NCBI RefSeq assembly: GCF_023276435.1
Contig: NZ_JALLPO010000037.1
Span: forward strand, 38,285-102,284
Reading direction: 5' to 3'
DNA length: 64,000 nt
Source of the DNA: Sphaerisporangium perillae
GTDB taxonomy: Bacteria; Actinomycetota; Actinomycetes; Streptosporangiales; Streptosporangiaceae
Position numbers and translations under genes: made by a program. Below the pieces are notes generated by a model. It was not told the origin of the DNA, did no database searches, and was given only the letters and a program-made list of their open reading frames with translations. Below are positions 47,751-57,273 of this stretch, piece after piece. The stretch's first letter is position 1, and each line of letters begins with the position of its first letter.

Positions 47751-49238
47751 CTAGCTTCTCCGTCGACCATGGAGGAACGTGACCAACTTCACAAGACGCT
47801 CCATCTCCGCCGGCGTGCGGCCGAAGGAGGTGAGGTTCATTCCGGGGAGGGCGAACCGCTGCCGGCTGATGGCCTTCGGCCGGGCGAACTCGCGCAGCCC
47901 GTCGGCGCCGTGGATGCGCCCGAAGCCCGAGTCGCCCACGCCGCCGAACGGGAGCGCCGGCACGCCCGCGAAGGAGATGACCGAGTTGATCGCCGTCATG
48001 CCGGTGAGCATCGTGCGGGCGAGCTCCATGGCCCGGCGGGCGTTGCCCGAGAAGATCGTGCCGCCCAGGCCGTAGGAGACGGCGTTGGCCTTCTCCATCG
48101 CCTCCTCCACGGTGGCGACCTTCCGCACGGTGATCGTCGGCCCGAAGGTCTCCTCTCGCACCGCGCTGGAGTCCTCGGGCACGTCGGTCAGCACCACCGG
48201 GTCGACGTACGGCGGCCGTACGGACTCCGTGCCGCCGACCACGGCCTTGCCGCCCCCGGCGAGGGCGTCGTCGACGTGCCGCCGGATCACCTCGGTCTGG
48301 GACGGCATGGTGATCGGCCCGTAGTCCTCCCCGCTGCGCACGGCCTTCGCCCGCTCGGTGAGCTCGCGCATGAACGCGTCGTAGACGCGCTCCACCACGT
48401 AGACGCGTTCGACGCCCACGCAGGTCTGGCCGGAGTTGGACATGGCGCCCCAGACCGCCGCGTCGGCGGCGGCGGCCACGTCGGCGTCCGCGTCGACGAT
48501 GAGGGCGTCCTTGCCGCCGCACTCGGCGACCATCGGCGTGAGGTTGGCCGCGCAGGCGGCCATGACGCGCTTGGCGGTGGCCGTCGAGCCGGTGAAGGCG
48601 ATCTTGCCGATCCCCGGGTCAGCGGCGAGCGCGGCCCCGGTCTCCCCGAGCCCGGTGACCACCTGGAACACCGGGCGCTCCGGCACGCTCTGCGCGAACA
48701 GCTCGGCCAGCAGCAGGCCGACCCCCGGGGTGAGCTCGCTGGGCTTGAACACCACGGCGTTCCCGGCGGCGAGCGCGTACGCGATCGAGCCCATCGGGGT
48801 GAACACCGGGTAGTTCCACGGCCCGATGACGCCCACCACACCCAGGGGGAGGTACTCCAGGGTGGCGGCGAGGTTGATGCCGATCAGGCCGGTCGGGACG
48901 CGGCGGGGGCCGAGGACCTTGCGCGCGTTGCGCGCCGCCCAGTCGAGGTGCGTGATCGCGAGCACCGTCTCCAGGGTGGCGTCGGCGACCGGCTTGCCGG
49001 TCTCCTCGTGGATCAGCGTGGTGATGCGGGTGAGGTTGCGCGTCAGGACGGCCTTGTAGTCCAGCAGCCGCCGCCTGCGCCCCTCGTATCCCAGCCCCGC
49101 CCACCAGCGGCCCGCCTCGGCGGCGCTCTCGACGGCCGCCCGTACGGCCGCGGCGTCGTGCACAGGGTGGGTGCCCACGACGGCCCCCGTGGCGGGGCCG
49201 AGGGAGTCGAAGGTGCGCTGCTCGGTAGCCGTTGCCAT
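47751..49238 (-). CDS. NAD(P)-dependent aldehyde dehydrogenase
   Basis: Oxidises an aldehyde to the acid. The 495 residues show the NAD-binding GVIGPWNYPVFTPMGSIAYA, the general base Glu in MVAECGGKDALIV, the nucleophile Cys in SNSGQTCVGVERVYV and EETFGPTITV. It resembles the succinate-semialdehyde or coniferyl-type branch, but the substrate cannot be fixed. GAAGGAGA sits 4 nt before ATG 49238. A TetR gene follows downstream on the same strand and may control it. Confidence 0.94.
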   Translation of the reverse strand: MATATEQRTFDSLGPATGAVVGTHPVHDAAAVRAAVESAAEAGRWWAGLGYEGRRRRLLDYKAVLTRNLTRITTLIHEETGKPVADATLETVLAITHLDWAARNARKVLGPRRVPTGLIGINLAATLEYLPLGVVGVIGPWNYPVFTPMGSIAYALAAGNAVVFKPSELTPGVGLLLAELFAQSVPERPVFQVVTGLGETGAALAADPGIGKIAFTGSTATAKRVMAACAANLTPMVAECGGKDALIVDADADVAAAADAAVWGAMSNSGQTCVGVERVYVVERVYDAFMRELTERAKAVRSGEDYGPITMPSQTEVIRRHVDDALAGGGKAVVGGTESVRPPYVDPVVLTDVPEDSSAVREETFGPTITVRKVATVEEAMEKANAVSYGLGGTIFSGNARRAMELARTMLTGMTAINSVISFAGVPALPFGGVGDSGFGRIHGADGLREFARPKAISRQRFALPGMNLTSFGRTPAEMERLVKLVTFLHGRRRS

Positions 49239-49408
49239 GGCGTCTCCTTCTCGGGCCTCTGCGGTCGCGCTCGCGCCCGGACGCGGGCGTTCCGGGGACC
49301 ACGCTCTTCCCCCTCGGGGGTCTGTGGCAACCTTAGCCCCGTCGTTGCGATGGGAACCATCTCTGCTGGAACAATATTCGGTGCGAGATCGTGCGGCCCC
49401 GAGATGGT

Positions 49409-50026
49409 TCAGAGCAGGCCGCGGGAGAGTGCGGTGGTGACGGCGGCGGTGCGGTCGGAGACCCCGAGCTTGCCGAAGATCCGCAGCAGGTGCGTCTTGA
49501 CCGTCGTCTCGCTGATGAACAGCTCCCTGCCGACCTCCGCGTTGGTCAGGCCGCGCGCCACCAGCGCCAGCACCTCGGTCTCCCTCCTGGACAGCGACTC
49601 GGCCGCCGGCGCCCGCATCCGGGTGACCAGCTTGGTCGCCACCGACGGGGACAGCACGGTCTCGCCCCGGGCGGCACCGAAGACGGCCGCGACCAGGTCG
49701 GCGCGCGAGGTGTCCTTCAGCAGGTATCCCGCGGCGCCCGCCTCGACCGCGCGCACGATGTCCTGGTCGGTCTCGTAGGTGGTCAGGACGATCACCCGCG
49801 TCCGCGGGCCGGCGGCGAGGATCGGCGGGATGGCCCGCACCCCGTCGCCGCCGGGCATCCGCAGGTCCATCAGGATCACGTCCGGGCGAAGCTCGCGGGC
49901 GCGCACCACCGCCTCGTCGCCCGACCCCGCCTCTCCGGCCACGGTGATCCCGGGATCGGCCTCCAGCATGCCGCGCAGGCCCTCCCTCACCACGGGGTGG
50001 TCGTCGACGATGAGCACACGTATCAC
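49409..50026 (-). CDS. LuxR/NarL-family response regulator of an ABC operon
   Basis: A 205-residue regulator with receiver residues Asp8/Asp9, phosphoacceptor Asp54 in VILMDLRMP and Lys in GYLLKDTSR. The C-terminal GerE helix-turn-helix is LSRRETEVLALVARGLTNAE to TTVKTHLLRIFGKLG. The GTG at 50026 overlaps the kinase stop by 4 nt (GTGA), and AGGAGG lies 10 nt upstream. It is the last gene of an ATPase-permease-kinase-regulator operon and probably controls that operon in response to the transported or sensed compound. Confidence 0.95.
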   Translation of the reverse strand: MIRVLIVDDHPVVREGLRGMLEADPGITVAGEAGSGDEAVVRARELRPDVILMDLRMPGGDGVRAIPPILAAGPRTRVIVLTTYETDQDIVRAVEAGAAGYLLKDTSRADLVAAVFGAARGETVLSPSVATKLVTRMRAPAAESLSRRETEVLALVARGLTNAEVGRELFISETTVKTHLLRIFGKLGVSDRTAAVTTALSRGLL

Positions 50027-51255
50027 GAGAAGTCGCCCTCCTGAGGGAGCCGGACGCTGAGTTCGGTGCCGCGCCCGGCCGCGCCGTCCACCCGCAGGGT
50101 GCCACCGGCCTGCTCGACGCGGCTGCGCATGGCGCGCAGGCCGTAGCCGGTGGTGGGCGTGGCCTCGCCGAACCCCGTCCCGTCGTCGCGGACCCGCAGG
50201 ACCACCTCGTGGTCCCCGTACGTGAGGACGACGGTGGCCGACGAGGCGGCCGCGTGCTTGCGCACGTTCGCCAGCCCTTCTTGGGCGGCCCTGATCAGGA
50301 CGACCTCGGTGCCCGGTGGCAGGGGGCGCGAGGTGCCCTCGATCGTGAAAGCGACGGGTATGCCCAGTTCCTCGCCCAGCCGGGCCGTGATCCTGCCGAG
50401 CGCCTCGTCGAGGGTCGATCCGTCCAGCGGGGCGGGGGTGAGGGTGGCGATCAGCCCGCGGGCCTCGTCCAGGCTCTCCCTGGCGGTGCGCATGGCCAGC
50501 GCGAGATGCCTGGAGGGGTCCGGCTGCGCCTCGGCCGCCTGGATGAGCATGATGATGCTGGTGAACCCCTGGGCGAGGGTGTCGTGGATCTCTCCGGCCA
50601 GCCGCTCGCGTTCGGCGAGCGCGCCCCGCTCGCGCGAGAGCCGTTCGACCTCGGCCCGGCTGGCCGAAAGCTCCTCGATCAGCTCGCCCCGCTCGGCGCT
50701 CTGGTGGATGATGCGGGTGATCCACGGGCCGAAGACCATGGAGGTGATGATCACGAGGGTGCTGGTCGCGGCGAAGGCGACGATCTCTTCCCATTCCAGG
50801 CCGGGCTGTAGTGCGAACCGGACCGCCGGGCTGACGTTGAGGAGCAGCACGGTGGCGACCGCCCAGCGGGGGCGCAGCACCATGAACGTCTGCGGGCAGA
50901 GCGCGAAGAGGGCGAAGGAGGCGGCCGGGGCGATGACCGTCGCGGGGACGAACGCGACGATCACGAAACCCGCGTAGTACAGCCCGACCCGGGAGTTGGC
51001 CTCCTCGTCCTTGATGGCCCGGCGGCCGACGAGCAGGTAGACGACGGCGCACAGGCCGAGCAGGGTGATCGCCGTCGTCTTGGCGGCGGGACCCGTGCCG
51101 CCGTCGACCACCACCAGCACGAGGGTGACCGCGAAGGCGAGGAGGAAGAGGGCCTCCCAGCCGCCGAAGCCCTCCCAGGCGTTGGCGACGGGGCCGCTGG
51201 AGGCTCGCGCCTCCGGCCGGCCCCGCCGCACGGCGAAACGCGCACCGGCCGTCAT
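50023..51255 (-). CDS. Sensor histidine kinase (NarL-type) of an ABC operon
   Basis: A 410-residue kinase. Five or six hydrophobic spans occupy residues 33-180, followed by a coiled coil, the phosphoacceptor His224 in LAGEIHDTLAQGFTSII, the N box around IRAAQEGLANVRKHA and the G box VRDDGTGFGEA. ATG 51255 overlaps the permease stop by 4 nt, and its own stop overlaps the regulator start by 4 nt. It lacks a large extracellular domain, so the signal may come from the membrane or through the neighbouring transporter, as with bacitracin-type intramembrane kinases (inference). Confidence 0.95.
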   Translation of the reverse strand: MTAGARFAVRRGRPEARASSGPVANAWEGFGGWEALFLLAFAVTLVLVVVDGGTGPAAKTTAITLLGLCAVVYLLVGRRAIKDEEANSRVGLYYAGFVIVAFVPATVIAPAASFALFALCPQTFMVLRPRWAVATVLLLNVSPAVRFALQPGLEWEEIVAFAATSTLVIITSMVFGPWITRIIHQSAERGELIEELSASRAEVERLSRERGALAERERLAGEIHDTLAQGFTSIIMLIQAAEAQPDPSRHLALAMRTARESLDEARGLIATLTPAPLDGSTLDEALGRITARLGEELGIPVAFTIEGTSRPLPPGTEVVLIRAAQEGLANVRKHAAASSATVVLTYGDHEVVLRVRDDGTGFGEATPTTGYGLRAMRSRVEQAGGTLRVDGAAGRGTELSVRLPQEGDFS

Positions 51256-52106
51256 CCGTCGCGGCGGCTCTTCCAGCGGAACGTCGTCAGGCACAGGACA
51301 AGACCTCCGACGGCCCAGGCTGCCAGGATCAGCGCCACGCGGTCCAATTCGTAGGACTTCGTCAGCTCCAGGGCGGCCCCCGCGTCGCCCAGGAACACCG
51401 ACCTGAAGCCCTGGCACATCCACTTCAGCGGGAAGAGGGAGGAGATCCTGATCAGCCATTCCGGGAGCTCGCTGAACGGGATGAACACCCCGGAGATGAA
51501 CTGCAGCACCACGAACGGCATGCTGATCACGGCGGTGGCGCTCTTCGCGGACCGCGGCAGGCTGCTGACCGCGATGCCGAGCAGCGCCGACCCGGTGATG
51601 CCGAGCACGAAGACCCAGGCGAAGGTGACCCACCGGCCGAGCTCTGTGGGAAGCGTCAGGTCATAGGCCGCCACGCCGATCGCCAGCAGGATCGCGACCT
51701 CCAGCAGGGCCACCAGCAGGACGCTGAGGATCTTGCCGACGAAGTACGCGCTGCGTGGCAGGGGTGTGCCCGCCAGGCGCTTGAGCGTGCCGTCGTCCCG
51801 GTCGACGGCGATGCCGATGCCGAGGTTCTGGAAGCTGGCGCTCATGACCCCCGCGCCGATCAGCCCGGCCGTGTAGAGCTGCGAGACGGTGATCGGGCTG
51901 CCCTCGAGCCGCCCGCTGAAGATCGCGCCGAAGATGACGAGCAGGATGATCGGGAAGGCGAAGGTGAAGATGACCGCGTCCCGCTCGCGGAAGAACATCT
52001 TGGTCTCCACGGCGGCCCTGGACCAGCCGAGGGCGAGGACCGAGGGCAGCGGGTGGGAGGTGGCGGTCCGGCCGGCCGTGGCGGTGGCGGTGGCGGTGTC
52101 GTTCAC
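51252..52106 (-). CDS. ABC-2 type transporter permease
   Basis: A 284-residue ABC-2 membrane subunit. It has about six spans: AVIFTFAFPIILLVIFGAIF, GLIGAGVMSASFQNLGIGIA, ILSVLLVALLEVAILLAIGV and others, with the FVVLQFISGVFIPFSELPEW segment typical of DrrB-like exporters. A (GGTGGC)n microsatellite gives a Thr/Ala run near the N-terminus (NDTATATATAGRT). The GTG at 52106 overlaps the ATPase stop by 4 nt. With the upstream ATPase it forms a drug- or lipid-exporting pump. Confidence 0.94.
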   Translation of the reverse strand: MNDTATATATAGRTATSHPLPSVLALGWSRAAVETKMFFRERDAVIFTFAFPIILLVIFGAIFSGRLEGSPITVSQLYTAGLIGAGVMSASFQNLGIGIAVDRDDGTLKRLAGTPLPRSAYFVGKILSVLLVALLEVAILLAIGVAAYDLTLPTELGRWVTFAWVFVLGITGSALLGIAVSSLPRSAKSATAVISMPFVVLQFISGVFIPFSELPEWLIRISSLFPLKWMCQGFRSVFLGDAGAALELTKSYELDRVALILAAWAVGGLVLCLTTFRWKSRRDG

Positions 52107-52963
52107 TGGGTCACCTCGGCGAGGGGTGAGGAGATGAGGCGCATGTAGATGTCCTCCAGGGAAGGCCGGGTCACGGTCAGCTCGGGCACCTCGCCGTCGA
52201 AGCGGCGGGTCAGCTCCAGCACCGTCTTGGTGGGGGTGTCGGTCTCGACCTGCTTGCGCTCGCCCTCGTCCAGCCAGCTCACCCGGGCCTTGGCGCTCGC
52301 CCGCCCGCCGAGGGTGGCGGGCCGGTCCTGGGCCACGACGCGGCCTCTGGCGATCACCGCCACCCGGTCGGCGAGCGCCTCGGCCTCCTCCAGGTAGTGG
52401 GTGGTCAGCACGATCGTCGTGCCCTCGCGGGCCAGTTCGTGGATCAGGTCCCAGAACCGGTGCCGGGCCTCGGGGTCGAAGCCGGTGGTCGGCTCGTCCA
52501 GGAACAGCAGCTCGGGGTCGCCGACGACGCCGAGCGCCACGTCGACCCGCCGCCGCTGGCCGCCGGAGAGCTGCCTGATGCGCTTGCCGGCCTGCTCGGT
52601 GAGCCCCACCTGGGCGATCACCTCGTCGGGATCCCTGGCCTGCGGGTAGTAGCCGGAGAAGTGGCGGACGGTCTCGCGTACCGTCAGCTCCGCCGTGTCG
52701 TTCGCCGTCTGGAGCACGATGCCGACCCGGCCGCGCCACGGCCGGGTCGGATGCTCGGGGTCGATGCCTAGGACGGTGACCTCGCCGGCGTCCCGCTTGC
52801 GGTACCCCTCGAGGATCTCCACCGTGGTCGACTTGCCGGCGCCGTTGGGGCCGAGGATGGCGAACACCTCGCCGGCCGAGATGTCCAGGTCGATGCCGTC
52901 CACCGCGCGTACCTCGCCGTACCGCTTGGTAAGGCCGCGGACCCTCACCGCTGTCTGCGTCAT
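52103..52963 (-). CDS. ABC transporter ATP-binding protein (DrrA-like)
   Basis: A 286-residue ATPase of the ABC-2/DrrA class. It has Walker A GPNGAGKSTTVEILEG, the Q-loop VLQTANDTAEL, signature LSGGQRRRVDVALGV, Walker B ELLFLDEPTTGFDPEA and the H-loop TTHYLEEAEALAD. A C-terminal extension of about 60 residues is typical of exporters that handle hydrophobic substrates. ATG 52963 starts the conserved domain; no good binding site is seen, so a leaderless start is likely. It heads the four-gene operon in which every junction overlaps by 4 nt. Confidence 0.95.
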   Translation of the reverse strand: MTQTAVRVRGLTKRYGEVRAVDGIDLDISAGEVFAILGPNGAGKSTTVEILEGYRKRDAGEVTVLGIDPEHPTRPWRGRVGIVLQTANDTAELTVRETVRHFSGYYPQARDPDEVIAQVGLTEQAGKRIRQLSGGQRRRVDVALGVVGDPELLFLDEPTTGFDPEARHRFWDLIHELAREGTTIVLTTHYLEEAEALADRVAVIARGRVVAQDRPATLGGRASAKARVSWLDEGERKQVETDTPTKTVLELTRRFDGEVPELTVTRPSLEDIYMRLISSPLAEVTQ

Positions 52964-53129
52964 GTACCCGAGCATCGCGACCGCACGGCTCGCGCGGCAC
53001 CATCGACGGACCGACCCCGATGTCCTCCGTTCGGTGGACACGCCGCCGGGAAACGTGCGGCGGCGGGCCTCGGAGAGGGCGCCAGGCGGGCCAGGCGGGC
53101 CAGGGCAGCGTGCGCCGGCGGGGCGCGTG

Positions 53130-54413
53130 CTAGACCGGCGTGCCGAGCGAGCGGTCGGGCAGCTCGCGGCGGTCCTCCAGGTCGGCCAGCAGGGCCCCCC
53201 ACTGGGCGCCGATCACGTCCATCTCGTACTGCGCGGAGGTGGCCAGCGCGTTGGCGCCGAGCCTGCGGCGCAGCTCCTCGTCCTCGATCAGGCGGCAGAT
53301 GCCGGCCGCGAGCGCGGCGGCCTTCTTGGAGCGGACCAGCAGCCCGTCGTGCTCGTCGGTGATGATCTCCTTGGGCCCGTGCGGGCAGTTGAAGCTCACC
53401 ACCGGCACGCCCTTGCTCATCGCCTCCAGGATCGTCATGCCGAAGCCCTCGTAGCGCGAGCTGACGGCGTAGATCGACGACTTGGACAGCTCGACGCCGA
53501 TCTCGGGCGTGCTGCCCATCAGGAACACCTTGTCCGACAGCCCCGCCTCGTCGATGCGGTTCTGCAGCTTCTCCTCGCGCTCGGGCGTGCCGCCGCCGTA
53601 GATGCGCAGCACCCAGTCGGGGTGTGCCACCGCGACCGTCTTCCAGGCGTTTACCAGCCGGTCGAAACCCTTGGCCCAGACGATGCGGCCGATGCCGACC
53701 ACGACCTTCTCCTCGAGCGAGGAGACCTCGCCCGCGAGCTTGGGAATGGCGTTGGGGATGCGCAGGAGGCGTTTGGGCGGTTGCGCCTTCAACGCCTTGG
53801 TGTAGTCCTTCAGGTCGGCCTGGGTGAGCGTCGTGAATGCGTCGAGCTTGCCGTACCGCCTCTTGATATCGGCCTGCAGCGCGGGCCCGTGCGATTCGAG
53901 GGTGACGTGCTCCTGGCCGACGGTGAGCACCTCCGGCGGCGCGAGCAGGCCCATGACCAGGTTGAACCCCGGGCGGGTCCCGATGACCACCCCGCCGCGC
54001 AGCGAGCGCAGGAAGCGGACCAGCCGCAGGTCGGTCAGCAGGCTCATGCTGAGATAGGCCTTCTCCTCCTCGGGCACCAACCTGCTCGGACGCCGCGCCA
54101 GGAACTCGGCGAACCACCCCCGGGGGACCGTCCTGTCGTCCAGGAACCGCACCGGCACGCCCGGCGGCAGGTCGAAGAACGGCTCCTCGGCGGTGCGGAT
54201 CAGGCTGATGATCTCCACCTCGTGGTCGCGGGCCAGATACGCGGCCAGGTTGAGGACGGTGCGGATCGTGCCCCCCATCCCGTAGGCGTGCAACAGCAGG
54301 ATGCGGATCGTCCTCGTGCCGCGCGGTACGGCCTTGCGCGCCCGCCTGGCGTTGACCAGCTTGAGCAGCTTCACGGCCGCGCGTGCGACGACCCTGCGCC
54401 CCCTCGTCAGCAC
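53130..54413 (-). CDS. Family 4 glycosyltransferase (GT-B)
   Basis: A 427-residue retaining glycosyltransferase. The N-terminal Rossmann domain begins IRILLLHAYGMGGTIRTVLN, and the C-terminal donor domain has GIGRIVWAKGFDRLVNAW and the EX7E-type SSRYEGFGMTILEAMSKGVP motif that contacts the nucleotide sugar. A basic 30-residue N-terminal extension could bind membrane. Such enzymes add hexoses in teichoic acid or polysaccharide synthesis. The GTG at 54413 lacks a clear binding site. It seems monocistronic, with a long gene-free region upstream. Confidence 0.93.
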   Translation of the reverse strand: MLTRGRRVVARAAVKLLKLVNARRARKAVPRGTRTIRILLLHAYGMGGTIRTVLNLAAYLARDHEVEIISLIRTAEEPFFDLPPGVPVRFLDDRTVPRGWFAEFLARRPSRLVPEEEKAYLSMSLLTDLRLVRFLRSLRGGVVIGTRPGFNLVMGLLAPPEVLTVGQEHVTLESHGPALQADIKRRYGKLDAFTTLTQADLKDYTKALKAQPPKRLLRIPNAIPKLAGEVSSLEEKVVVGIGRIVWAKGFDRLVNAWKTVAVAHPDWVLRIYGGGTPEREEKLQNRIDEAGLSDKVFLMGSTPEIGVELSKSSIYAVSSRYEGFGMTILEAMSKGVPVVSFNCPHGPKEIITDEHDGLLVRSKKAAALAAGICRLIEDEELRRRLGANALATSAQYEMDVIGAQWGALLADLEDRRELPDRSLGTPV

Positions 54414-55148
54414 GCTAAAGACCCCTCGTATCGTGCGGTCATTATTTTTGCCCCTCGCAATGTCATTCGCCGTCGGCCCCTGGGAGCACGCGTAACCAGG
54501 GGTGAGAATGATGAGTCACTTCCCCCGGAAGGTAAGGAAACCGTTAACGCCCGCCTTACCTGCCCCCGCGTCAATGTTCTAGACGTGCTGAAGCACCCCA
54601 AAAGTTGCACCCGACTCCCAACAAATTCGTTGAGTAGCCGGTCAACTACGTAATGAACGGGCGCTCTGGCACTTCCTCACACCATTACTTCGCCGAAGTC
54701 CGTGTTCGGGTTCCCGGCCCGGGGCGCGGGGCCCCGCCGCCGCGCGGACCGTCCTGGCAGTGATCACATGACTACTTCGCCGGTCGCCGGTTTCGCGTTC
54801 ACGGCGGCCGGATGGGCCCTGTACCTACCGGTCTGTACGCGCGGATCATGGACGCGGGGGAACGGAGCCGTCCGCTTCGGGGACGGCGTTCGAGCGGGTC
54901 TCGGCCTACCTGCTCCGGCGGCGCGAGGCGCTGCGCGGCCGATTATGGCATGGGTGTGATATGGCATCGGGGCGCGACCGGAGGCGCGGCTCTGGACGCC
55001 TTTTCCGGGCTCGGCCTCAAGGCCTGCGTAATTCGCGAGCGCGGGGTCGACGGCTCACCGGTCGACCAATACGCGCCTTTTCTATTTGTGGAACTCCGTC
55101 ACCGGGATGAACAGGTTCCGAGCGCCGCGGCCCTCGCGGTGACGGTGG
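54414..55148. other. 735-bp gene-free region
   Basis: I find no credible gene on either strand here. The first 270 bp are AT-richer than the surroundings and hold short inverted repeats (GGTAAGG at 54531 with CCTTACC at 54554; CCCCTGG/CCAGGGG near 54480), probably the promoter region of the glycosyltransferase. The remaining GC-rich 400 bp contain only short open stretches without binding sites. Confidence 0.6.
55096..55145 (-). terminator. Possible terminator of nucS
   Basis: CCGTCACCG (55096-55104) pairs with CGGTGACGG (55137-55145) across a 32-nt loop, just downstream of the nucS stop. Confidence 0.4.
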
Positions 55149-55808
55149 TCAGAACAGGGTGTCGGTGCGCTCGATGCCGCGCAGGGCGTCGTAGTCGAGG
55201 GTGACGCAGTCGATGCCGCGGTCGGCGGCGAGCACCCGGGCCTGCGGCTTGATCTCCTGCGCGGCGAAGACGCCCTTGACCGGCGCGAGCAGGCTGTCGC
55301 GGTTGAGCAGCTCGAGATAACGGGTGAGCTGCTCGACCCCGTCGATCTCGCCGCGCCGCTTGATCTCGATGGCGACTGTGCCGCCCAGGTGGTCGCGGCA
55401 GAGGATGTCCACCGGACCGATCGCCGTGGGGTACTCCCTGCGGATCAGCGTCCAGCCGTCTCCGAGGGTGGCGATGTTGTCGGCCAGCAGTTCCTGCAGG
55501 TGCGCCTCGACGCCGTCCTTCTGGAGCCCGGGATCGACGCCCAGCTCGTGGGAGGAGTCGTGCAGGATCTCCTCGATCGTCAAGATGAGCTTCTCACCGG
55601 TCTTGCCGTGCGTGACGGTCCAGCTGGTCTCCTCCTCGCGCAGCTTGCACGGGGGGTTCATCCAGTTGAGCGGCTTGAACGCCCGGTCGTCGGCATGGAT
55701 GCTCACCGAACCGTCGGCTTTCAAGATCACCAAACGGATGCCTGAGGGCAAATGCGCTGATAGACGACCTACATAGTCCACGGTGCAGCGGGCAACGACG
55801 AGACGCAT
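55149..55808 (-). CDS. nucS: Endonuclease NucS (EndoMS), mismatch-specific
   Basis: Cuts both strands at mismatched bases and provides the MutS/MutL-independent mismatch repair of actinobacteria and archaea. The 219 residues have the N-terminal dimerisation domain ([20 protein letters not shown]) and the C-terminal PD-(D/E)XK nuclease with [20 protein letters not shown] and the later QLTRYLELL helix. ATG 55808 is preceded 9 nt upstream by TAGGCT, a likely -10 of a leaderless transcript. The gene usually lies near the atp operon in actinobacteria. A prophage remnant ends directly upstream, so the native promoter may have been altered. Confidence 0.96.
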   Translation of the reverse strand: MRLVVARCTVDYVGRLSAHLPSGIRLVILKADGSVSIHADDRAFKPLNWMNPPCKLREEETSWTVTHGKTGEKLILTIEEILHDSSHELGVDPGLQKDGVEAHLQELLADNIATLGDGWTLIRREYPTAIGPVDILCRDHLGGTVAIEIKRRGEIDGVEQLTRYLELLNRDSLLAPVKGVFAAQEIKPQARVLAADRGIDCVTLDYDALRGIERTDTLF

Positions 55809-55814
55809 CGAGCC

Positions 55815-57260
55815 AGCCTAGCGGTCTGGGAGGGCGCGGGGGCGGCTGCTGGCCAGGCTGTCCCTTCGGGGGCAGCGGCCTGCCATCCGGGCCGAGCACG
55901 GCCGGGGGCGGGCCGTACTTCTCGTCCAGCCGCTGGGTCTCCTTCATCTGCTCCTCGCGCATCTGCGCGAAGCGAGAAATCTGGATCGGCGTGTAGCCGT
56001 ACTCCTCCTGGAGCTGCTTGACCGGAACGTCGAGTTCCTTCATCTACAGCAGGGAGTCAGCCATAGCGGCCTTACTGCGGTACTCGGGGTCAGCCCAGAT
56101 GGTCTCTGCGTTGTACGCCTTGGCCTTGGACGTGTCGCCCTTGACCAGGAATGCAAGCCGCATGGCCTCTTCCCAGGATTCACCGAAGTGCAGCATCCGC
56201 TCGTGGGCCTTAGCCACGAGCCCTGCCTCGGCAGCGGTAATGGATTCCCCGGAAGGAGCCTGACCGCCATTGAGCAGGAAGAAGTGGAACGGGACCCTGG
56301 ACTGGCTCGCCATGTGCTGGACGAGCATGTCGATGAGAGCCACGTAGTTGTTGAGGTCCGCGGCCTGGAACTGGCCCCACTTGGCCTCGGGGTTGTCCAG
56401 AGTGAGGATGCGGTCGATGTAGGCGCGTACGGCGTCCGCTCGCGCGGCAGCCTCCTCTTCCGAGGTGGCGTCATCCGGAAGCGATTCCACGCCGGAAATC
56501 ACTCGCTGCGGGAAGGCAGCGAACTCGGACGCGACAATGGCATCCGCCGTGATCTTGTTGATGGCGTCCTGGACGGGGATGATCGCCGCCAATTCGGAGA
56601 ACGGCACCATCCGCAGCCGGGAGCGGTTGTTCAGCGGAACCACCGGCACGACGCCGAGAGGATTCGTAACCTCCTTCGGCGATTCCCACTTCATGCCGTC
56701 ACCCATGCGGGTGCTGGTGTACACCGTCTGAGGGGTCCACAGGGTGACGTACTCCCCGCCCCAGTCGTCGGTGTACTGCTTCATCGCAGCGGCCAGCTTG
56801 CGCCGGGAGCCGGGCTCGTACTGGAAACGACCTCTTGGGCGCTCTCGGGCACCATCACCGGCTGGTCCTCGGAGTCTCCCCACACCGTCACGTACGAGCT
56901 GCCCTGCACCAGGGCGTCGATGTGACCGGCGTTGGAGTCCGCGTCGAGGAAGTTGCGCTGCCAGATCTCGGTGGCGTCGGTATCGGCCGGCTCCTCCGGC
57001 CCCATGCGGAAACCCTGGACACGCAGCCGCTCGGAGATCGAGTCCACGATCAGGGGGCAGAAGTTGTCCCTCCAGCCCGTGAACATCCCGCCGAAGATCT
57101 CGGAGAACTTCGCCTGGGCGAAGGCCAGGTTCTTGTTCTCGGAGTCGTAGTAGTCCAGGTACCTCTGGCTGTTGGACGCCTGCGCGTTCAGCTTGCCTTC
57201 GAGGTAGGTGATCCAGTCCAGCGGGGACTCGGGGCGTACCCCTATGCGGCCAACAGTCAA
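55815..57260 (-). pseudogene. Phage portal protein, frameshifted and with an amber codon
   Basis: Portal proteins form the ring through which DNA is packaged. The TTG start at 57260 has AAGGAGG 8 nt upstream; the protein reads WITYLEGKLNAQASNSQRYL to VMVPESAQEVV. Near 56825 one base appears lost, and the reading continues in another frame as FQYEPGSRRKLAAAMKQYTD. A TAG at 56044-56046 then replaces a sense codon between ADSLL and MKELDVPVKQLQEEYGYTP. The 3' end runs into the nucS upstream region without a clean stop, so the gene is also truncated. Confidence 0.85.
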
Positions 57261-57273
57261 GGGGACAGCCTCC

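Noticed and set aside
54702..55204. Two small plus-strand open frames (85 and 130 codons)
   Set aside because: No binding site, no recognisable domain, and one runs into the nucS 3' end on the opposite strand.
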